A DNA stretch of 64,000 bases. It comes from Methylobacter marinus A45 (GTDB taxonomy: Bacteria; Pseudomonadota; Gammaproteobacteria; Methylococcales; Methylomonadaceae). Under the pieces are notes generated by a model, which searched no databases, had not been told where the DNA came from, and was given only the letters and a program-made list of their open reading frames with translations. The stretch spans positions 4,339,226-4,403,225 of the forward strand of contig NZ_KB912877.1 of NCBI RefSeq assembly GCF_000383855.1. Direction: 5' to 3'. How positions within the stretch are numbered: position 1 is the stretch's first letter; every line of letters begins with the position of its first letter. Positions 9,366-19,474 of this stretch are shown here, in pieces. The position numbers were made by a program, and so were the translations under genes.

Positions 9366-11183
9366 ATGGCCACGCACCTTTCCAAGCTCGACCTGATCCT
9401 CGAAACCATTACCGACGGCGTTTTGGTTGTCGATAGCGGCGGCGTCGTACTCTATGCCAATCAAGCCGCCGAGACCCTGCTGGCGCGCAGCCCGATAGTC
9501 GGCCAATCGCTGGCGATTCCGGTCAATCCCAATAAAAACAGCCATCAGGACATTAATCTGATCCGTCCGGACGGTCTGGCCTGGGCGGAAATGCGTTCCG
9601 CGCCGGTGGAATGGGACGGGCAGCCAGGCTACGTCATCGCCCTGCGCGACATTACCGAGCGCAAGCATATGGAGTTGGAGCGGCAAAAATTCGTGTCGCT
9701 GGCCGACAACAGCATGGAATTCATCAGCATGTGCGATATGAATTTCAATTCGTTCTACATCAACGAAGCCGGCATGCGTCTGATCGGTCTGGACAGTGTG
9801 GAGCAGTGCGGCCGGACGCCGATTGAGGAACTTTTTTTCCCCGAAGACCGGCATTTTATCATTAATGAATTTTTCCCGAGGGTGTTGCGCGACGGCCACG
9901 CGGATGTGGAAATCAGGTTCCGCCATTTTAAAACCGGCGCCGCCATCTGGATGATCTATAACGTGTTCTTCATCAAGGACAGTACCGGCGAGCCGGTGGG
10001 TATCGCCACCGTGAGCCGGGATATTTCCGAGCGCAAACAGGCCGAGGCGGCCATGCGCGAGGCCGACCGCCGCAAGGATGAATTCCTGGCCATGCTGGCC
10101 CACGAATTGCGCAATCCTTTGGCACCGATCAGCAACGCGGTGCACATCATGAAACACTTCAGTCTGGACAAGAAGCGCCTGGCCTGGTGCCACGATGTTA
10201 TCGGCCGTCAGGTCGAACACCTGGTGCGTCTGGTCGACGACCTGCTGGACGTTTCGCGCATCAGTCGCGGCAAGATCGAGCTCAAGAGAGAGCTCCTGGA
10301 GATTTCGACCATCGTGCAGCGGGCGGTCGAAACCAGCCAGCCGCTGATGGAGGCGCACCGTCATGAATTTTCCGTGCACCTGCCGCCTGAGCCGGTCATC
10401 GTCGAAGGCGACCTGGTGAGGCTGTCGCAAGTCGTCTCGAACCTGATCAACAATGCCGCCAAGTATACCGACGAAGAAGGCTGCATAACGCTGACCGTGG
10501 AACGAGGCGACAACGAAATCTTCATCCGGGTCCGCGACAATGGCCGAGGCATTGATCCTTCGGCGCTGCCCGGCCTGTTTCAGCTGTTCTATCAAGTGGA
10601 CCGGACCATCGACCGCTCGGAAGGCGGCCTGGGCATCGGTCTGGCGCTGGTTAAAAGCCTGGTAACGATGCACGGCGGCGAGGTCTGGGCCATCAGCGAG
10701 GGGCGCGGCAAGGGCAGTGAATTCGTCGTCCGGCTGCCTTGCCTGCCGCAAGCGCCGGACGTGCCGATTTTTTATCATGCCGGCGTTAAGCCGACCGAGG
10801 GCTCGTTCCGTATTCTGGTGGTCGACGATAACCGCGATGCCGCCCAGAGTCTGTCCCTGCTGTTGAACACCGTGGGGCATGCCGTAAGCTTGGCCTATGA
10901 CGGCCACGCGGCGCTGGAAACCGCGCTGGCTGAACGGCCGGAGGTCGTGCTGCTCGACATCGGCCTGCCGGGCATGGACGGTTACACGGTTGCTCGGGCG
11001 CTAAGGCAACATCCGGGTCTGGAAAAGACGCATCTGATCGCCCTGAGCGGCTACGGCCGGCAGGTGGATCGAGAACAGGCGAGGAAAGCCGGATTCAACG
11101 GTTATCTGACCAAACCGGTCGATTTTGATGAACTGCAGTGCGCCCTGGCCCAGCCGTCATTTCCGGTGCAGGTGCCCGGTTAA
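9366..11183 (+). CDS. PAS-PAS hybrid sensor histidine kinase with C-terminal receiver
   Basis: A 605-residue cytoplasmic hybrid kinase with no convincing membrane helix. Two PAS domains (about 8-100 and 105-230, the second followed by a PAC-like ISERKQAE) lead into HisKA with H-box AMLAHELRNPLAPI (His246). HATPase_c follows at about 350-460, with SNLINNAAKYTDEE, RVRDNGRGI and GGLGIGLALVKSLV. The C-terminal receiver (about 480-600) has phospho-acceptor Asp531 in LLDIGLPGMDG and Lys in LTKPVDF. It starts 15 bp after the receiver-KaiB gene and is probably cotranscribed with it and the giant kinase. The three genes could form one phosphorelay. The input signal is unknown. Confidence 0.93.
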   Translation: MATHLSKLDLILETITDGVLVVDSGGVVLYANQAAETLLARSPIVGQSLAIPVNPNKNSHQDINLIRPDGLAWAEMRSAPVEWDGQPGYVIALRDITERKHMELERQKFVSLADNSMEFISMCDMNFNSFYINEAGMRLIGLDSVEQCGRTPIEELFFPEDRHFIINEFFPRVLRDGHADVEIRFRHFKTGAAIWMIYNVFFIKDSTGEPVGIATVSRDISERKQAEAAMREADRRKDEFLAMLAHELRNPLAPISNAVHIMKHFSLDKKRLAWCHDVIGRQVEHLVRLVDDLLDVSRISRGKIELKRELLEISTIVQRAVETSQPLMEAHRHEFSVHLPPEPVIVEGDLVRLSQVVSNLINNAAKYTDEEGCITLTVERGDNEIFIRVRDNGRGIDPSALPGLFQLFYQVDRTIDRSEGGLGIGLALVKSLVTMHGGEVWAISEGRGKGSEFVVRLPCLPQAPDVPIFYHAGVKPTEGSFRILVVDDNRDAAQSLSLLLNTVGHAVSLAYDGHAALETALAERPEVVLLDIGLPGMDGYTVARALRQHPGLEKTHLIALSGYGRQVDREQARKAGFNGYLTKPVDFDELQCALAQPSFPVQVPG

Positions 11184-11243
11184 GCCCGTCTTTAAACCGG
11201 ATGCCTGGAGCCACATCTTTATTTGTCATGTAAAAAGGAAAAT

Positions 11244-12041
11244 ATGAATAAATACCGTTGGAATGCCAAGGATTACGAAAGAAACTCACAAGCTCAACAA
11301 AAATGGGCGAGAGAACTGATTGCGAATCTGGATTTAAGAGGTGGGGAGGCTGTTCTTGATTTAGGTTGCGGCGATGGAAAAGTAACGGCGGAAATCGCCC
11401 GGCTAGTGGCCGGGGGCTCGGTGGTCGGCATTGATAACTCAAGGCAAATGATAGCGCTGGCAAAGGAGACCTATCCTCATTCCAGACATCCGAATCTTTC
11501 GTTTCAAGTGATGGATGCCAGTGATTTATCGTTTGCGGAATGCTTTGATGTGGTGTTCTCGAATGCCGTGCTGCATTGGGTCAAGAACCATCAGCCTGTT
11601 ATTGAAGGCTTGTATAAAAGCCTCCGGACGGGAGGGAAAATTCTCCTGCGCATGGGAGGCAAAGGCGATGCCGAAGGAATCATTTCGGCTATTGACGAGG
11701 TTAAAGCTTCGCATGAATGGGCACGATATTTTACCGGATTCGAATTTCCTTACACGTTTCCCGGTGTCGAGGAATATCGATGGCTATTGAAGGAATCCGG
11801 ATTTTCCATCAATCGTGTTGAGCTCATTCCCAAGGATATGACGCATGATGGTAAATCAGGGCTGGAAGGCTGGATTCGAACCACATGGCTGCCCTATACG
11901 GGGCGGATTCCCGAAGAAAAAAGGGCGGCGTTTATCGAAGAAGTTTGTTCGGGATATCTGGAGAAAGTGCCGCTGGCAGCGGATGGCCAGGCGCATGTGG
12001 CTATGGTAATGATTGAAGTCGAAGCGGAAAAAACCGCATGA
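11244..12041 (+). CDS. class I SAM-dependent methyltransferase
   Basis: A 265-residue methyltransferase with the SAM-binding glycine motif VLDLGCGDGKVT near residue 40, the acidic residue GIDNS after strand 2, and the motif post II FDVVFSNAVLHWV. Overall it resembles trans-aconitate methyltransferases and related enzymes; the substrate cannot be read from sequence. I chose ATG 11244, preceded by AAAGGA at suitable spacing; a TTG 21 bp upstream is less likely. Base composition is visibly AT-richer than the flanking signalling genes, which hints at acquisition. It sits alone before a repeat-rich gap. Confidence 0.85.
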   Translation: MNKYRWNAKDYERNSQAQQKWARELIANLDLRGGEAVLDLGCGDGKVTAEIARLVAGGSVVGIDNSRQMIALAKETYPHSRHPNLSFQVMDASDLSFAECFDVVFSNAVLHWVKNHQPVIEGLYKSLRTGGKILLRMGGKGDAEGIISAIDEVKASHEWARYFTGFEFPYTFPGVEEYRWLLKESGFSINRVELIPKDMTHDGKSGLEGWIRTTWLPYTGRIPEEKRAAFIEEVCSGYLEKVPLAADGQAHVAMVMIEVEAEKTA

Positions 12042-12388
12042 CGATCGCTATATCGTCAAGGGCGCGTTCGTTTACGGGCTGAACTGTACTCGTTTCGCGC
12101 TCATACCGGGCTTGCACATGACATGCCGCGCTCAAAGCTCGGTATGGGTTCCCACGGAGGACCGTGGGAACCAGGGACTCTTCTTAGCCCGGATATTTCA
12201 TGAAACCACAGAGAACACGAAGAACACGAAGAAAATCATGGCATTACCAACTCTCACCGATAACTTCATGAGCTCATTATGAAATTGAATTGCTAAGCCT
12301 TCGTGTACTTCGTGTCCTTCGTGGTGAAATATTCAGGTTAGCGTGTACGCAGGAGTTCAGGTAATCCGCAAATTCAGGTGCCAATGTC
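12042..12388. repeat. repeat-rich intergenic patch with hairpins
   Basis: 347 bp without a gene. It holds a perfect 11-bp inverted repeat with a 4-base loop at 12147-12172 (GGTTCCCACGG / CCGTGGGAACC). It also holds a pair of opposed CACGAAG-type direct-repeat runs: AACACGAAG units near 12210-12233, and CTTCGTG units near 12300-12325 on the other arm. Both resemble dispersed REP-like intergenic palindromes of proteobacteria. The tail-to-tail setting (convergent genes) fits a transcription-end region, although no U-tract terminator is clear. Confidence 0.65.
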
Positions 12389-14584
12389 TCATTTCGGCCT
12401 GTCCTGGCTTTTCTGTTGTTCCGCCGCATGCCGTAATTGTTGCCGTAATTGCTCCGGCAGTGTGTCCAGGCCGTCACAGGTTTCCGGCGCGTCCAGTACA
12501 TTAAGCAGGGCGGCCGCCAGACCATAATCGGCTTCCTTGGCCGTGGCGTTTTCCAGCGCGCGTCTTGTAATGCCCGGCGCAATTGACGCATCGGCACAAG
12601 CCAGCTCGATCAATTTCGGGTGCAGTACATGGGTACGATAGGCATTAAGACGCGACGGATCAGCGTATTCGCATTTTAACAGGGCTCGGCTGTCGCTGTA
12701 GCAGCCTGTTCGGCTGGCCGCCTTGCCCGGCAGCATGCCAGTGTCGGCATGCGTCATGCGGGCCTCGAAGGCCCTGAATTTTTCCGTGTCCAGTATTTGC
12801 CTGAGAGCCGTTTCCAACTTGCGCTGTTGCCGCTCATCCCAGCCCGTCCATGACGCGTCGACGATGAACACCCCGTCGAGACGGGCTTCCGACCAGTCGC
12901 TTCCTTGCAGTTTCACCTTACGCAGCGCCGCGCCCTGCAGTTCCGCCATGGTCAAGTCCGCCGCCCGCAGATCCGCGTGGACCAGATCCGCGCCTTGCAA
13001 ATTCGCCTTGCGCAGGATGGTGCCCTGCAATCGTGCACCGCGCAGATCCGCGCCCTGCAGTTGCGCTCCGCGCAAATCCACGCCCTGCAGATTAGCGCCG
13101 CGCAGATCGGCGCTTTGCAGCCTTGCCCAGCTCAGGTCCGCCCCTTGAAGATCCGCCCCGCGCAGATCCGCGCCCTGCAGATCCGCCTCGGTCAGAACCG
13201 CGCCTTGCAGTTGCGTCCCGCCCAGGATTGCGCCCTGCAGTTGCGTCTTGTCCCAGCCGACCACGCCCTGGAGTTTCGCTTTTAGCAGGACCGCACCCTG
13301 CAGCTGGACATGCCGAATATCCGCTTTGGGTAACACTGCCCCATACAAATTGGCGAAGCGCAGGTCGCGATTTTGCAAATTAAGGCCGTCGAATTCCTGG
13401 AAAGCCGCGTCACGAATTTCTTTATCCGGGTCTGTCGCACGCGTCAACAACGACAGGGAAACCTCTTTAGGAACCAGCCTGGCTTCCCTGAGATTTAGGT
13501 TACGCGGAAAAAGGCCCCAATTGAACCACGAGCAGGGGCCTGGCATGACCTGGAGAATAAAAGCGTCAGTCTTTTCAGCCTGCGCTAACGATGTGCAGGA
13601 AACGACATCATATTTGTGGGCGGCAACACTCAGCCATGACTCGGGCATCCTTCGGATCAGCCAGTCTTCGAAATAGCCGGGAGCCTCTTCAGGCGAGTTA
13701 TCTTCCGCCGGCAGGTAATAAGTCTGCACGGTAATACTGCCGGGGACCAGTGCGATAATGCTGAGCAGAACCACTAACGGCACCGAGACCAGCAAGACAA
13801 TCATGCCTTTGGGTTCGGTTCCGGCTTGCTGCACGGGGTGAGGGGGTAATTCACGCCAGCGACGGTTCGGCCAGTGGCGCTGAATCGATCGCACCAGCTT
13901 GTTCCATGCCAGGGTTGCTGAATAGCGAAGCAATGATGGCCAATAACCCAGCAGCTTAAAGGCGAAGTTTCGCCACCATTCCCGGGCTCTGTCCTGGGGC
14001 GAGGCGATTAACGGCCACAGGGCGAGCAGCATGGCGGCATCGGCCCAAACCGCGAGGCGCTGGGACCAGGTGATGGCTTCGTCGTGAAACGGCAGGAAGC
14101 GAACCTGGGCCGCCAGCAATATAAATAAAGGCAAGGCAATGATAGTGATGCCGACGACCAGAGACAGCAGCCAGCGGATCAGCCAGACAGCGGAGCGCCC
14201 TACGATCAGGTGCGTGAAAGGGAAGAGGAACAGGCGGTCGCGTATTTGTTGCCCGGCAGGCGTGTCAGGCAGGTCATTATCCAGGTTCCAAAGCTTGTTG
14301 GAGAGCAGCTCCAATTGCATGAGCAGGTTGAAATGCAGCAGGACTACCATCCACGGCGCGAAGGCGTAAAAGGTGGTCAGCGGCAGGTCCACATTCAGAA
14401 TCGGCAGATTGACCGGGCTGATGCGAAGCAGGTCTTCATGCGTGGTGCCCCAGACGATGACGCCGAGATAGGCGGCGAACGCGATAAACGCGACATGAAG
14501 CGCCGCTACCGTCTGCGATGCGGAATTGGCCGCATCCAGCAGTTTCTCGATATGCGGCGAGGTTGGCGATGCAGGGCTGGACAT
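12389..14584 (-). CDS. membrane-anchored pentapeptide-repeat protein
   Basis: A 731-residue protein. The N-terminal about 290 residues contain several membrane helices (for example around 28-46, 70-90, 133-160, 180-195 and 262-282). A soluble segment with two short Cys-containing stretches follows. Residues about 400-570 are a long run of A(D/N)LxG-type pentapeptide repeats (LQGADLRGADLQGADL and similar), expected to fold as a right-handed quadrilateral beta-helix. A charged C-terminal region of about 160 residues has no recognised domain. Function is unknown; pentapeptide proteins are often scaffolds or binding platforms. It is a single gene, convergent with the methyltransferase and divergent from nuo. 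Confidence 0.85.
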   Translation of the reverse strand: MSSPASPTSPHIEKLLDAANSASQTVAALHVAFIAFAAYLGVIVWGTTHEDLLRISPVNLPILNVDLPLTTFYAFAPWMVVLLHFNLLMQLELLSNKLWNLDNDLPDTPAGQQIRDRLFLFPFTHLIVGRSAVWLIRWLLSLVVGITIIALPLFILLAAQVRFLPFHDEAITWSQRLAVWADAAMLLALWPLIASPQDRAREWWRNFAFKLLGYWPSLLRYSATLAWNKLVRSIQRHWPNRRWRELPPHPVQQAGTEPKGMIVLLVSVPLVVLLSIIALVPGSITVQTYYLPAEDNSPEEAPGYFEDWLIRRMPESWLSVAAHKYDVVSCTSLAQAEKTDAFILQVMPGPCSWFNWGLFPRNLNLREARLVPKEVSLSLLTRATDPDKEIRDAAFQEFDGLNLQNRDLRFANLYGAVLPKADIRHVQLQGAVLLKAKLQGVVGWDKTQLQGAILGGTQLQGAVLTEADLQGADLRGADLQGADLSWARLQSADLRGANLQGVDLRGAQLQGADLRGARLQGTILRKANLQGADLVHADLRAADLTMAELQGAALRKVKLQGSDWSEARLDGVFIVDASWTGWDERQQRKLETALRQILDTEKFRAFEARMTHADTGMLPGKAASRTGCYSDSRALLKCEYADPSRLNAYRTHVLHPKLIELACADASIAPGITRRALENATAKEADYGLAAALLNVLDAPETCDGLDTLPEQLRQQLRHAAEQQKSQDRPK

Positions 14585-14920
14585 GGCGGTTAACCCGGAT
14601 TGCGATCGTTTAGTGATTTTCAGTATAAATCAGCGGAATTGATTCTTCTATTATACTCATCGCACATGAAATTTCGGCAGTTTATATGGCTAACATAGCA
14701 TCAGCTTCCGACTGAAACTCCCAAAGCCCGCGAGAAATGCAATGCCCATCGGCTAGGCCTCCCAATGCTCAGTTGAACCATTAGCCTTTTTTTCAACTCT
14801 TATTCAGGCAAGGAGCATGAGTGATCTTCGGATGTTGATGTTTGTTGAATCTACCTGGACATCACACTTGACGGTGTGGTTACTGTTTTTGGGCTATTGA
14901 TCAACAGAGGCACTTTATTA
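14585..14920. other. intergenic region upstream of the nuo operon
   Basis: 336 bp separating the divergent pentapeptide gene and nuoA. It should contain the nuo promoter. The sequence is AT-rich near 14630-14660 (TTCTATTATACTC), a candidate -10 environment, but I cannot place a -35/-10 pair with confidence. No open frame of interest. Confidence 0.4.
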
Positions 14921-15340
14921 ATGAACATTGAAGCCACGCTTGTCTCCGACCTCCTGCCGCTCATCGTCTATTTCGGGGCCGTGCTTGCTGTCACCGGCGT
15001 CATGCTCGGAGGCGCTTATTTTCTAGGGCAGCGTCACAGCGCCAAGGCCGCCAATGAGCCGTTCGAGTCGGGCATCGTGCCGGCTGGCGACGTTCATATC
15101 CGCTTTTCCATCCAGTTTTACCTGCTCGCCATCTTTTTCGTGATTTTCGATATGGAATCAGTGTTTCTGTTCGCCTGGTCGGTGGCTTTGCGCGAATCCG
15201 GCTGGCCGGGTTTTATCGAGGCGTTGATTTTCATCGGCGTGTTATTGGCGGCATTAATCTATCTGTGGTCTATCGGCGCGCTCGATTGGCGCACGCGTCG
15301 GCAGCGTATCGATGCTCAAAAATCCGGGCGGCGGGAGTGA
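14921..15340 (+). CDS. nuoA: NADH-quinone oxidoreductase subunit A
   Basis: Small membrane subunit of complex I (139 aa) with three transmembrane helices. The second is preceded by the conserved loop NEPFESGIVPAGD (Cys replaced by Ile, as in many gammaproteobacteria) and contains FFVIFDMESVFLFAW with the conserved Asp-Glu. I chose ATG 14921 (MNIEATL); a GTG 45 bp upstream would add an atypical N-terminus. First gene of the nuo operon; nuoB follows after 3 bp. Confidence 0.93.
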   Translation: MNIEATLVSDLLPLIVYFGAVLAVTGVMLGGAYFLGQRHSAKAANEPFESGIVPAGDVHIRFSIQFYLLAIFFVIFDMESVFLFAWSVALRESGWPGFIEALIFIGVLLAALIYLWSIGALDWRTRRQRIDAQKSGRRE

Positions 15341-15343
15341 ACC

Positions 15344-15982
15344 ATGCACTGGCATCTGACTAAAGCCGAGAGCGATACCGCGCCAAGACCTGGTCGGCAG
15401 ACCTACGAAGAGGCGATGCGTCGCAATTTTCTGTTCGCCAAGCTTGAGAATATGGTGGCCTGGGGACAGGCCAATTCCGTCTGGCCGTTCAATTTCGGGC
15501 TTTCCTGCTGTTATGTGGAAATGGCGACCGCGTTCACGAGCCGCCACGATATCGCTCGCTTCGGCTCCGAAGTGATCCGGGGATCGCCCAGACAGGCGGA
15601 TCTGATCGTCATTTCGGGCACGGTCTTCTGCAAGATGGCACCGGTTGTCAAGCGGCTCTATGATCAGCTTCTGGAGCCGCGCTGGGTCATTTCCATGGGC
15701 TCCTGCGCGAACTCGGGCGGCATGTATGACATTTACAGCGTCGTGCAGGGCGTGGACAAGTTTCTGCCGGTCGATGTCTACGTGCCGGGCTGTCCGCCGC
15801 GACCGGAAGCCTTGCTGCAGGGCTTGATGCTGCTGCAACAGGCTATCGGCCAGGAAAGGCGGCCATTGAGCTGGGTGGTCGGCGATCAGGGCGTGATTAG
15901 AGCGCCCAAACTTAGTCAACGCGATTTGTTGACGCCGGAAAGGATGCGCACCAGGCAGTTAAGGGGGCCCGATCATGTCTGA
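15344..15982 (+). CDS. nuoB: NADH-quinone oxidoreductase subunit B
   Basis: The 212-residue peripheral-arm subunit carrying 4Fe-4S cluster N2, the final electron donor to quinone. The four ligands are visible as the tandem Cys55-Cys56 (LSCCYVEM), Cys121 (MGSCANSGG) and Cys150 (PGCPPRP). Length is normal. The 3' end overlaps nuoCD by 8 bp, which suggests translational coupling. Confidence 0.95.
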   Translation: MHWHLTKAESDTAPRPGRQTYEEAMRRNFLFAKLENMVAWGQANSVWPFNFGLSCCYVEMATAFTSRHDIARFGSEVIRGSPRQADLIVISGTVFCKMAPVVKRLYDQLLEPRWVISMGSCANSGGMYDIYSVVQGVDKFLPVDVYVPGCPPRPEALLQGLMLLQQAIGQERRPLSWVVGDQGVIRAPKLSQRDLLTPERMRTRQLRGPDHV

Positions 15983-17717
15983 CCGGATCATGCGCGAGCT
16001 GTCGGACCGGTTCGGCGACGGCGCTTTTGCCGTGCAGCCGACAGCGGACAAGATTCCCACGCTTTGGGTGGCCAGGGAACATATCCGCCCATTCCTCGGC
16101 TTTCTTAAAAATGAGGCGCCCCCCGGCTACGCTATGCTATTCGACCTGTCGGCCGTGGACGAGCGGCAGCGCGTCCGGCGGCAGGGTCTGCCGGCCAGCG
16201 CCTATACGGTCGTTTACCATCTGCTGTCTTTTGATCGTAACGAGGATATCCGCCTTAAGGTGGCCTTGTCCGGGGACAGTCTGTCCCTGCCGTCCGTTTG
16301 CGATATCTGGCCCTCGGCCAACTGGTATGAGCGCGAGGTCTGGGACATGTTCGGCATCGTCTTTGAAGGCCATCCCAATCTTCGACGCATCCTGATGCCG
16401 CCGACTTGGATCGGGCATCCGCTGCGCAAGGATCATCCGGCCCGCGCGACGGAAATGGCGCCTTACCGTTTGTCCGACGAACGCGAAGACATGGAACAGG
16501 AAGCGCTGCGCTTCGTGCCCGAGGAATGGGGCATGCAGCGGCACAGCGGGGACAGCGATTTCCTGTTCCTGAACCTCGGCCCCAATCATCCTAGTGCGCA
16601 CGGCGTTTTCCGCGTCGCCCTGCAACTGGACGGCGAGGAGATTGTCGATGCCGTGCCCGATATCGGCTACCACCACCGCGGCGCAGAAAAAATGGGCGAG
16701 CGCCAGTCCTGGCATACCTATATCCCCTACACCGACCGCGTCGATTATCTGGGCGGTTCCATGAACAATTTTCCTTATGTGCTGGCCGTGGAGCGCCTGG
16801 CCGGCATCAAAGTCCCGGAGCGCGCGCAAGTCATCCGGGTCATGATCGCCGAATTCTACCGCTTGGCCAGCCATCTGCTGTTCTACGGCACGTTTGCCCA
16901 GGATATCGGCCAGATGTCGCCGATCTTTTATATGTTCATCGATCGCGAGAAAGTGTTCGATATCATGGAGTCGATCAGCGGTGCGCGCATGCACTCCAGT
17001 TATTTCCGTATCGGCGGCGTGGCGCTGGACTTGCCCGAAGGCTGGGACGAACGCGTGCGGGAATTCATCGATTATCTGCCGGCGCGGCTGGATCAATACG
17101 ACAGAATGGTCATGAAAAACAGCACCATCAGGCGGCGTACTCAGGGCGTTGGGACTTACACCAGCGCCGAAGCCATCGGCTGGAGCGTGACCGGAGCGGG
17201 GCTGCGCGCCACGGGTTTTGAATGGGATTACCGCAAGGCGCGCCCGTATTCCGGTTATGAAAACTATGAATTTGACATCCCCACGGGGCAGCACGGCGAT
17301 TGTTATGACCGCTGCGCCGTGCGCATCGAAGAGATGCGCCAGAGCATCCGCATCATCAGGCAATGCATGGACAACATGCCGGCAGGCCCCTACAAGGCCG
17401 ATCATCCGTTGACCACGCCGCCGCCCAAGGCGCGCACCCTGCATGACATAGAAACCCTGATCGATCATTTCCTCAATGTCAGCTGGGGGCCGGTGATTCC
17501 GTCTGGCGAGGCCTGCGTGACCGTCGAAGCGACCAAGGGGCTTAATGGCTACTACCTGACCAGCGACGGCGGCACGATGTCTTACCGCACGCGCATCCGC
17601 ACGCCGTCTTTCCCGCATCTGCAGATGATCCCGCAGATGTGCAAAGGTCTGATGATCGCGGACCTGATTGCGATACTGGCCAGCATCGATTTTGTAATGG
17701 CTGACGTGGACCGCTGA
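15975..17717 (+). CDS. nuoCD: NADH-quinone oxidoreductase fused subunit C/D
   Basis: A 580-residue fusion of NuoC (30-kDa-like, about 1-165, with [20 protein letters not shown]) and NuoD (49-kDa-like, about 190-580, with [28 protein letters not shown] and a C-terminus ending DFVMADVDR). NuoD lines the quinone site together with NuoB. The fused form is typical of Gammaproteobacteria and helps place the organism. It overlaps nuoB by 8 bp, and nuoE starts 2 bp after its stop. Confidence 0.96.
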   Translation: MSDRIMRELSDRFGDGAFAVQPTADKIPTLWVAREHIRPFLGFLKNEAPPGYAMLFDLSAVDERQRVRRQGLPASAYTVVYHLLSFDRNEDIRLKVALSGDSLSLPSVCDIWPSANWYEREVWDMFGIVFEGHPNLRRILMPPTWIGHPLRKDHPARATEMAPYRLSDEREDMEQEALRFVPEEWGMQRHSGDSDFLFLNLGPNHPSAHGVFRVALQLDGEEIVDAVPDIGYHHRGAEKMGERQSWHTYIPYTDRVDYLGGSMNNFPYVLAVERLAGIKVPERAQVIRVMIAEFYRLASHLLFYGTFAQDIGQMSPIFYMFIDREKVFDIMESISGARMHSSYFRIGGVALDLPEGWDERVREFIDYLPARLDQYDRMVMKNSTIRRRTQGVGTYTSAEAIGWSVTGAGLRATGFEWDYRKARPYSGYENYEFDIPTGQHGDCYDRCAVRIEEMRQSIRIIRQCMDNMPAGPYKADHPLTTPPPKARTLHDIETLIDHFLNVSWGPVIPSGEACVTVEATKGLNGYYLTSDGGTMSYRTRIRTPSFPHLQMIPQMCKGLMIADLIAILASIDFVMADVDR

Positions 17718-17718
17718 C

Positions 17719-18195
17719 ATGACCGGGAAACCTGCCGTGCTGACTTCCGTTGAAATAGAGGAGATAACCGCCGAAATGTCGCATTATGCGGACAAGGCGG
17801 CCGTTTCCATCGAGGCGCTGAAAATCGTGCAGAAATACCGGCGCTGGGTTTCCGACGAATGCCTGGTCGCCGTGGCGGAGTTGCTGGGTATATCGCCGGC
17901 GCAACTGGAAGGCGTGGCGACTTTCTATAACCTGATCTACCGCCAGCCCGTGGGCAGGTCTGTCATTCATTACTGCAACAGCGTCAGCTGCTGGATGTTG
18001 GGCGCCGAACAGGTCCGGGAACGCCTGTGCCGGCATTTGAACGTCGAACCGGGCGAGATGTCAGCGGACGGCGAATACACGGTATTGCCGATTGTCTGCC
18101 TAGGTGCCTGCGACCATGCGCCGGTCGTGCTGGTGGGCGGTCAACTGCGGCTCGATGTCACGGACGATACCGTTGACGAGATGCTGGGCAGGTGA
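17719..18195 (+). CDS. nuoE: NADH-quinone oxidoreductase subunit E
   Basis: A 158-residue thioredoxin-like 2Fe-2S subunit of the NADH dehydrogenase module (cluster N1a). Cluster ligands are the C-x4-C motif in HYCNSVSCW and C-x3-C in CLGACDHAP. Helical N-terminal part YRRWVSDECLVAVAELLGIS and VATFYNLIYRQPVG are typical. It begins immediately after nuoCD and is followed 4 bp later by nuoF. Confidence 0.95.
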   Translation: MTGKPAVLTSVEIEEITAEMSHYADKAAVSIEALKIVQKYRRWVSDECLVAVAELLGISPAQLEGVATFYNLIYRQPVGRSVIHYCNSVSCWMLGAEQVRERLCRHLNVEPGEMSADGEYTVLPIVCLGACDHAPVVLVGGQLRLDVTDDTVDEMLGR

Positions 18196-18199
18196 CGTC

Positions 18200-19474
18200 A
18201 TGGACAAAATGGACAAGCCGCTGACCCAGAACATTGAACCTGATCGCCTCTTTGCGACGCTGGCCGACTACGAGCGCACCGGCGGTTATCAGGGCTTGCG
18301 CAAGGCCGTCAAGGAGCTGCAGCCGAAAGAGGTGCAGCAGTGGGTCAAGGATGCGGAGCTTCGGGGGCGCGGGGGTTCGGGATTTCCGGCCGGGCTCAAG
18401 TGGAGCCTGGTGCCCATGGACGATGCGCGCCAGGTCCGCTATCTGATCGCCAACGGCGACGAGATGGAGCCGGGCACATTCAAGGACCGCTTTCTGCTGG
18501 AGAAAGACCCGCATCAGTTGATAGAGGGCATGATCATTGCGGCCTACGCCATCCAGGCCCGGACCGCTTATATTTTCCTGCGCGCCGAATACCATCTGGC
18601 CGCGCGGCGTCTTGAACAGGCGCTGCAGGAAGCCCGCGCCAAAGACTATCTGGGCGAGCGCATACTGAATTCGGATTTCAGCCTGGACATCCATCTGCAT
18701 ACCAGCGCCGGGCGTTATATCTGCGGCGAGGAAACGGCGCTGATCAATGCCCTGGAGGGCAAGCGGGCCCATCCTCGCACCAAGCCGCCGTTCGCCGTGG
18801 TCAGCGGGCTGTGGGGCAGGCCCACCGTGGTTAATAACATCGAAACCCTGTGCAACGTGCCGCACATTATCCGTTACGGGGTCGAATGGTATAAGGGGCT
18901 GGGACGCGGGGCCGATCACGGCACGAAACTGTTCGGGGCCAGCGGCCGGGTCAAGCGCCCCGGTCTCTGGGAACTGCCCATGGGAACGCCCATCAGGGAG
19001 ATCTTCGAAGAACAGGCGGGCGGCATGCAGGCCGGTTTTTCGTTGCGCGGTTTGCTGCCGGGCGGCGCATCGACCGAGTTTCTGCTGCCCGAGCAACTGG
19101 ACGTGCCCATGGATTACGAAGCGGTTGCCAAGGCGGGCAGCCGCATGGGAACCGGCGGCCTGATCATTCTCGATGACAAGACCTGTCCCGTGAAAATGGT
19201 ACTGAATCTGGAGCTGTTTTTCGCGCAGGAATCCTGCGGCTGGTGCACGCCCTGCCGGGACGGGCTGCCGTGGGCGGCCGCCTTGCTGCAGGACATCGTC
19301 GAAGGGCGCGGCCGCCTGGAAGATCTCGAGACCCTTTCAGGGCTTACGCGCATGATGGGGCTCGGCCATACGTTCTGCGCATTGGCGCTGGGCGCCATGG
19401 AGCCGCTGCAAAGCGCGCTGAAATTTTTCCGCGCGGATTTTGAACGCTACATTACCGGCGCAGGGGAAGGCTGA
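18200..19474 (+). CDS. nuoF: NADH-quinone oxidoreductase subunit F
   Basis: The 424-residue NADH- and FMN-binding subunit where electrons enter complex I. The glycine-rich FMN/NADH segment is GRGGSGFPAGLKW (about residue 56). The 4Fe-4S N3 cluster has ESCGWCTPCRDG plus a distal Cys in GHTFCALALG. ATG 18200 lies 4 bp after nuoE; upstream in-frame starts lie inside nuoE and are ignored. The stop overlaps the nuoG start by one base (TGATG). Confidence 0.96.
   Translation: MDKMDKPLTQNIEPDRLFATLADYERTGGYQGLRKAVKELQPKEVQQWVKDAELRGRGGSGFPAGLKWSLVPMDDARQVRYLIANGDEMEPGTFKDRFLLEKDPHQLIEGMIIAAYAIQARTAYIFLRAEYHLAARRLEQALQEARAKDYLGERILNSDFSLDIHLHTSAGRYICGEETALINALEGKRAHPRTKPPFAVVSGLWGRPTVVNNIETLCNVPHIIRYGVEWYKGLGRGADHGTKLFGASGRVKRPGLWELPMGTPIREIFEEQAGGMQAGFSLRGLLPGGASTEFLLPEQLDVPMDYEAVAKAGSRMGTGGLIILDDKTCPVKMVLNLELFFAQESCGWCTPCRDGLPWAAALLQDIVEGRGRLEDLETLSGLTRMMGLGHTFCALALGAMEPLQSALKFFRADFERYITGAGEG

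Noticed and set aside
12200-12333. CACGAAG repeat runs as a possible CRISPR array
   Set aside because: Repeat units are short, contiguous and inverted, with no spacers of regular length and no cas genes.
12905-13285. Plus-strand repetitive frame (Gln/Arg/Ala-rich repeats)
   Set aside because: Antisense image of the pentapeptide-repeat coding sequence.
16137-17720. A 527-codon minus-strand frame opposite nuoCD
   Set aside because: Shadow of nuoCD; low-complexity His/Asp/Arg-rich translation without motifs.
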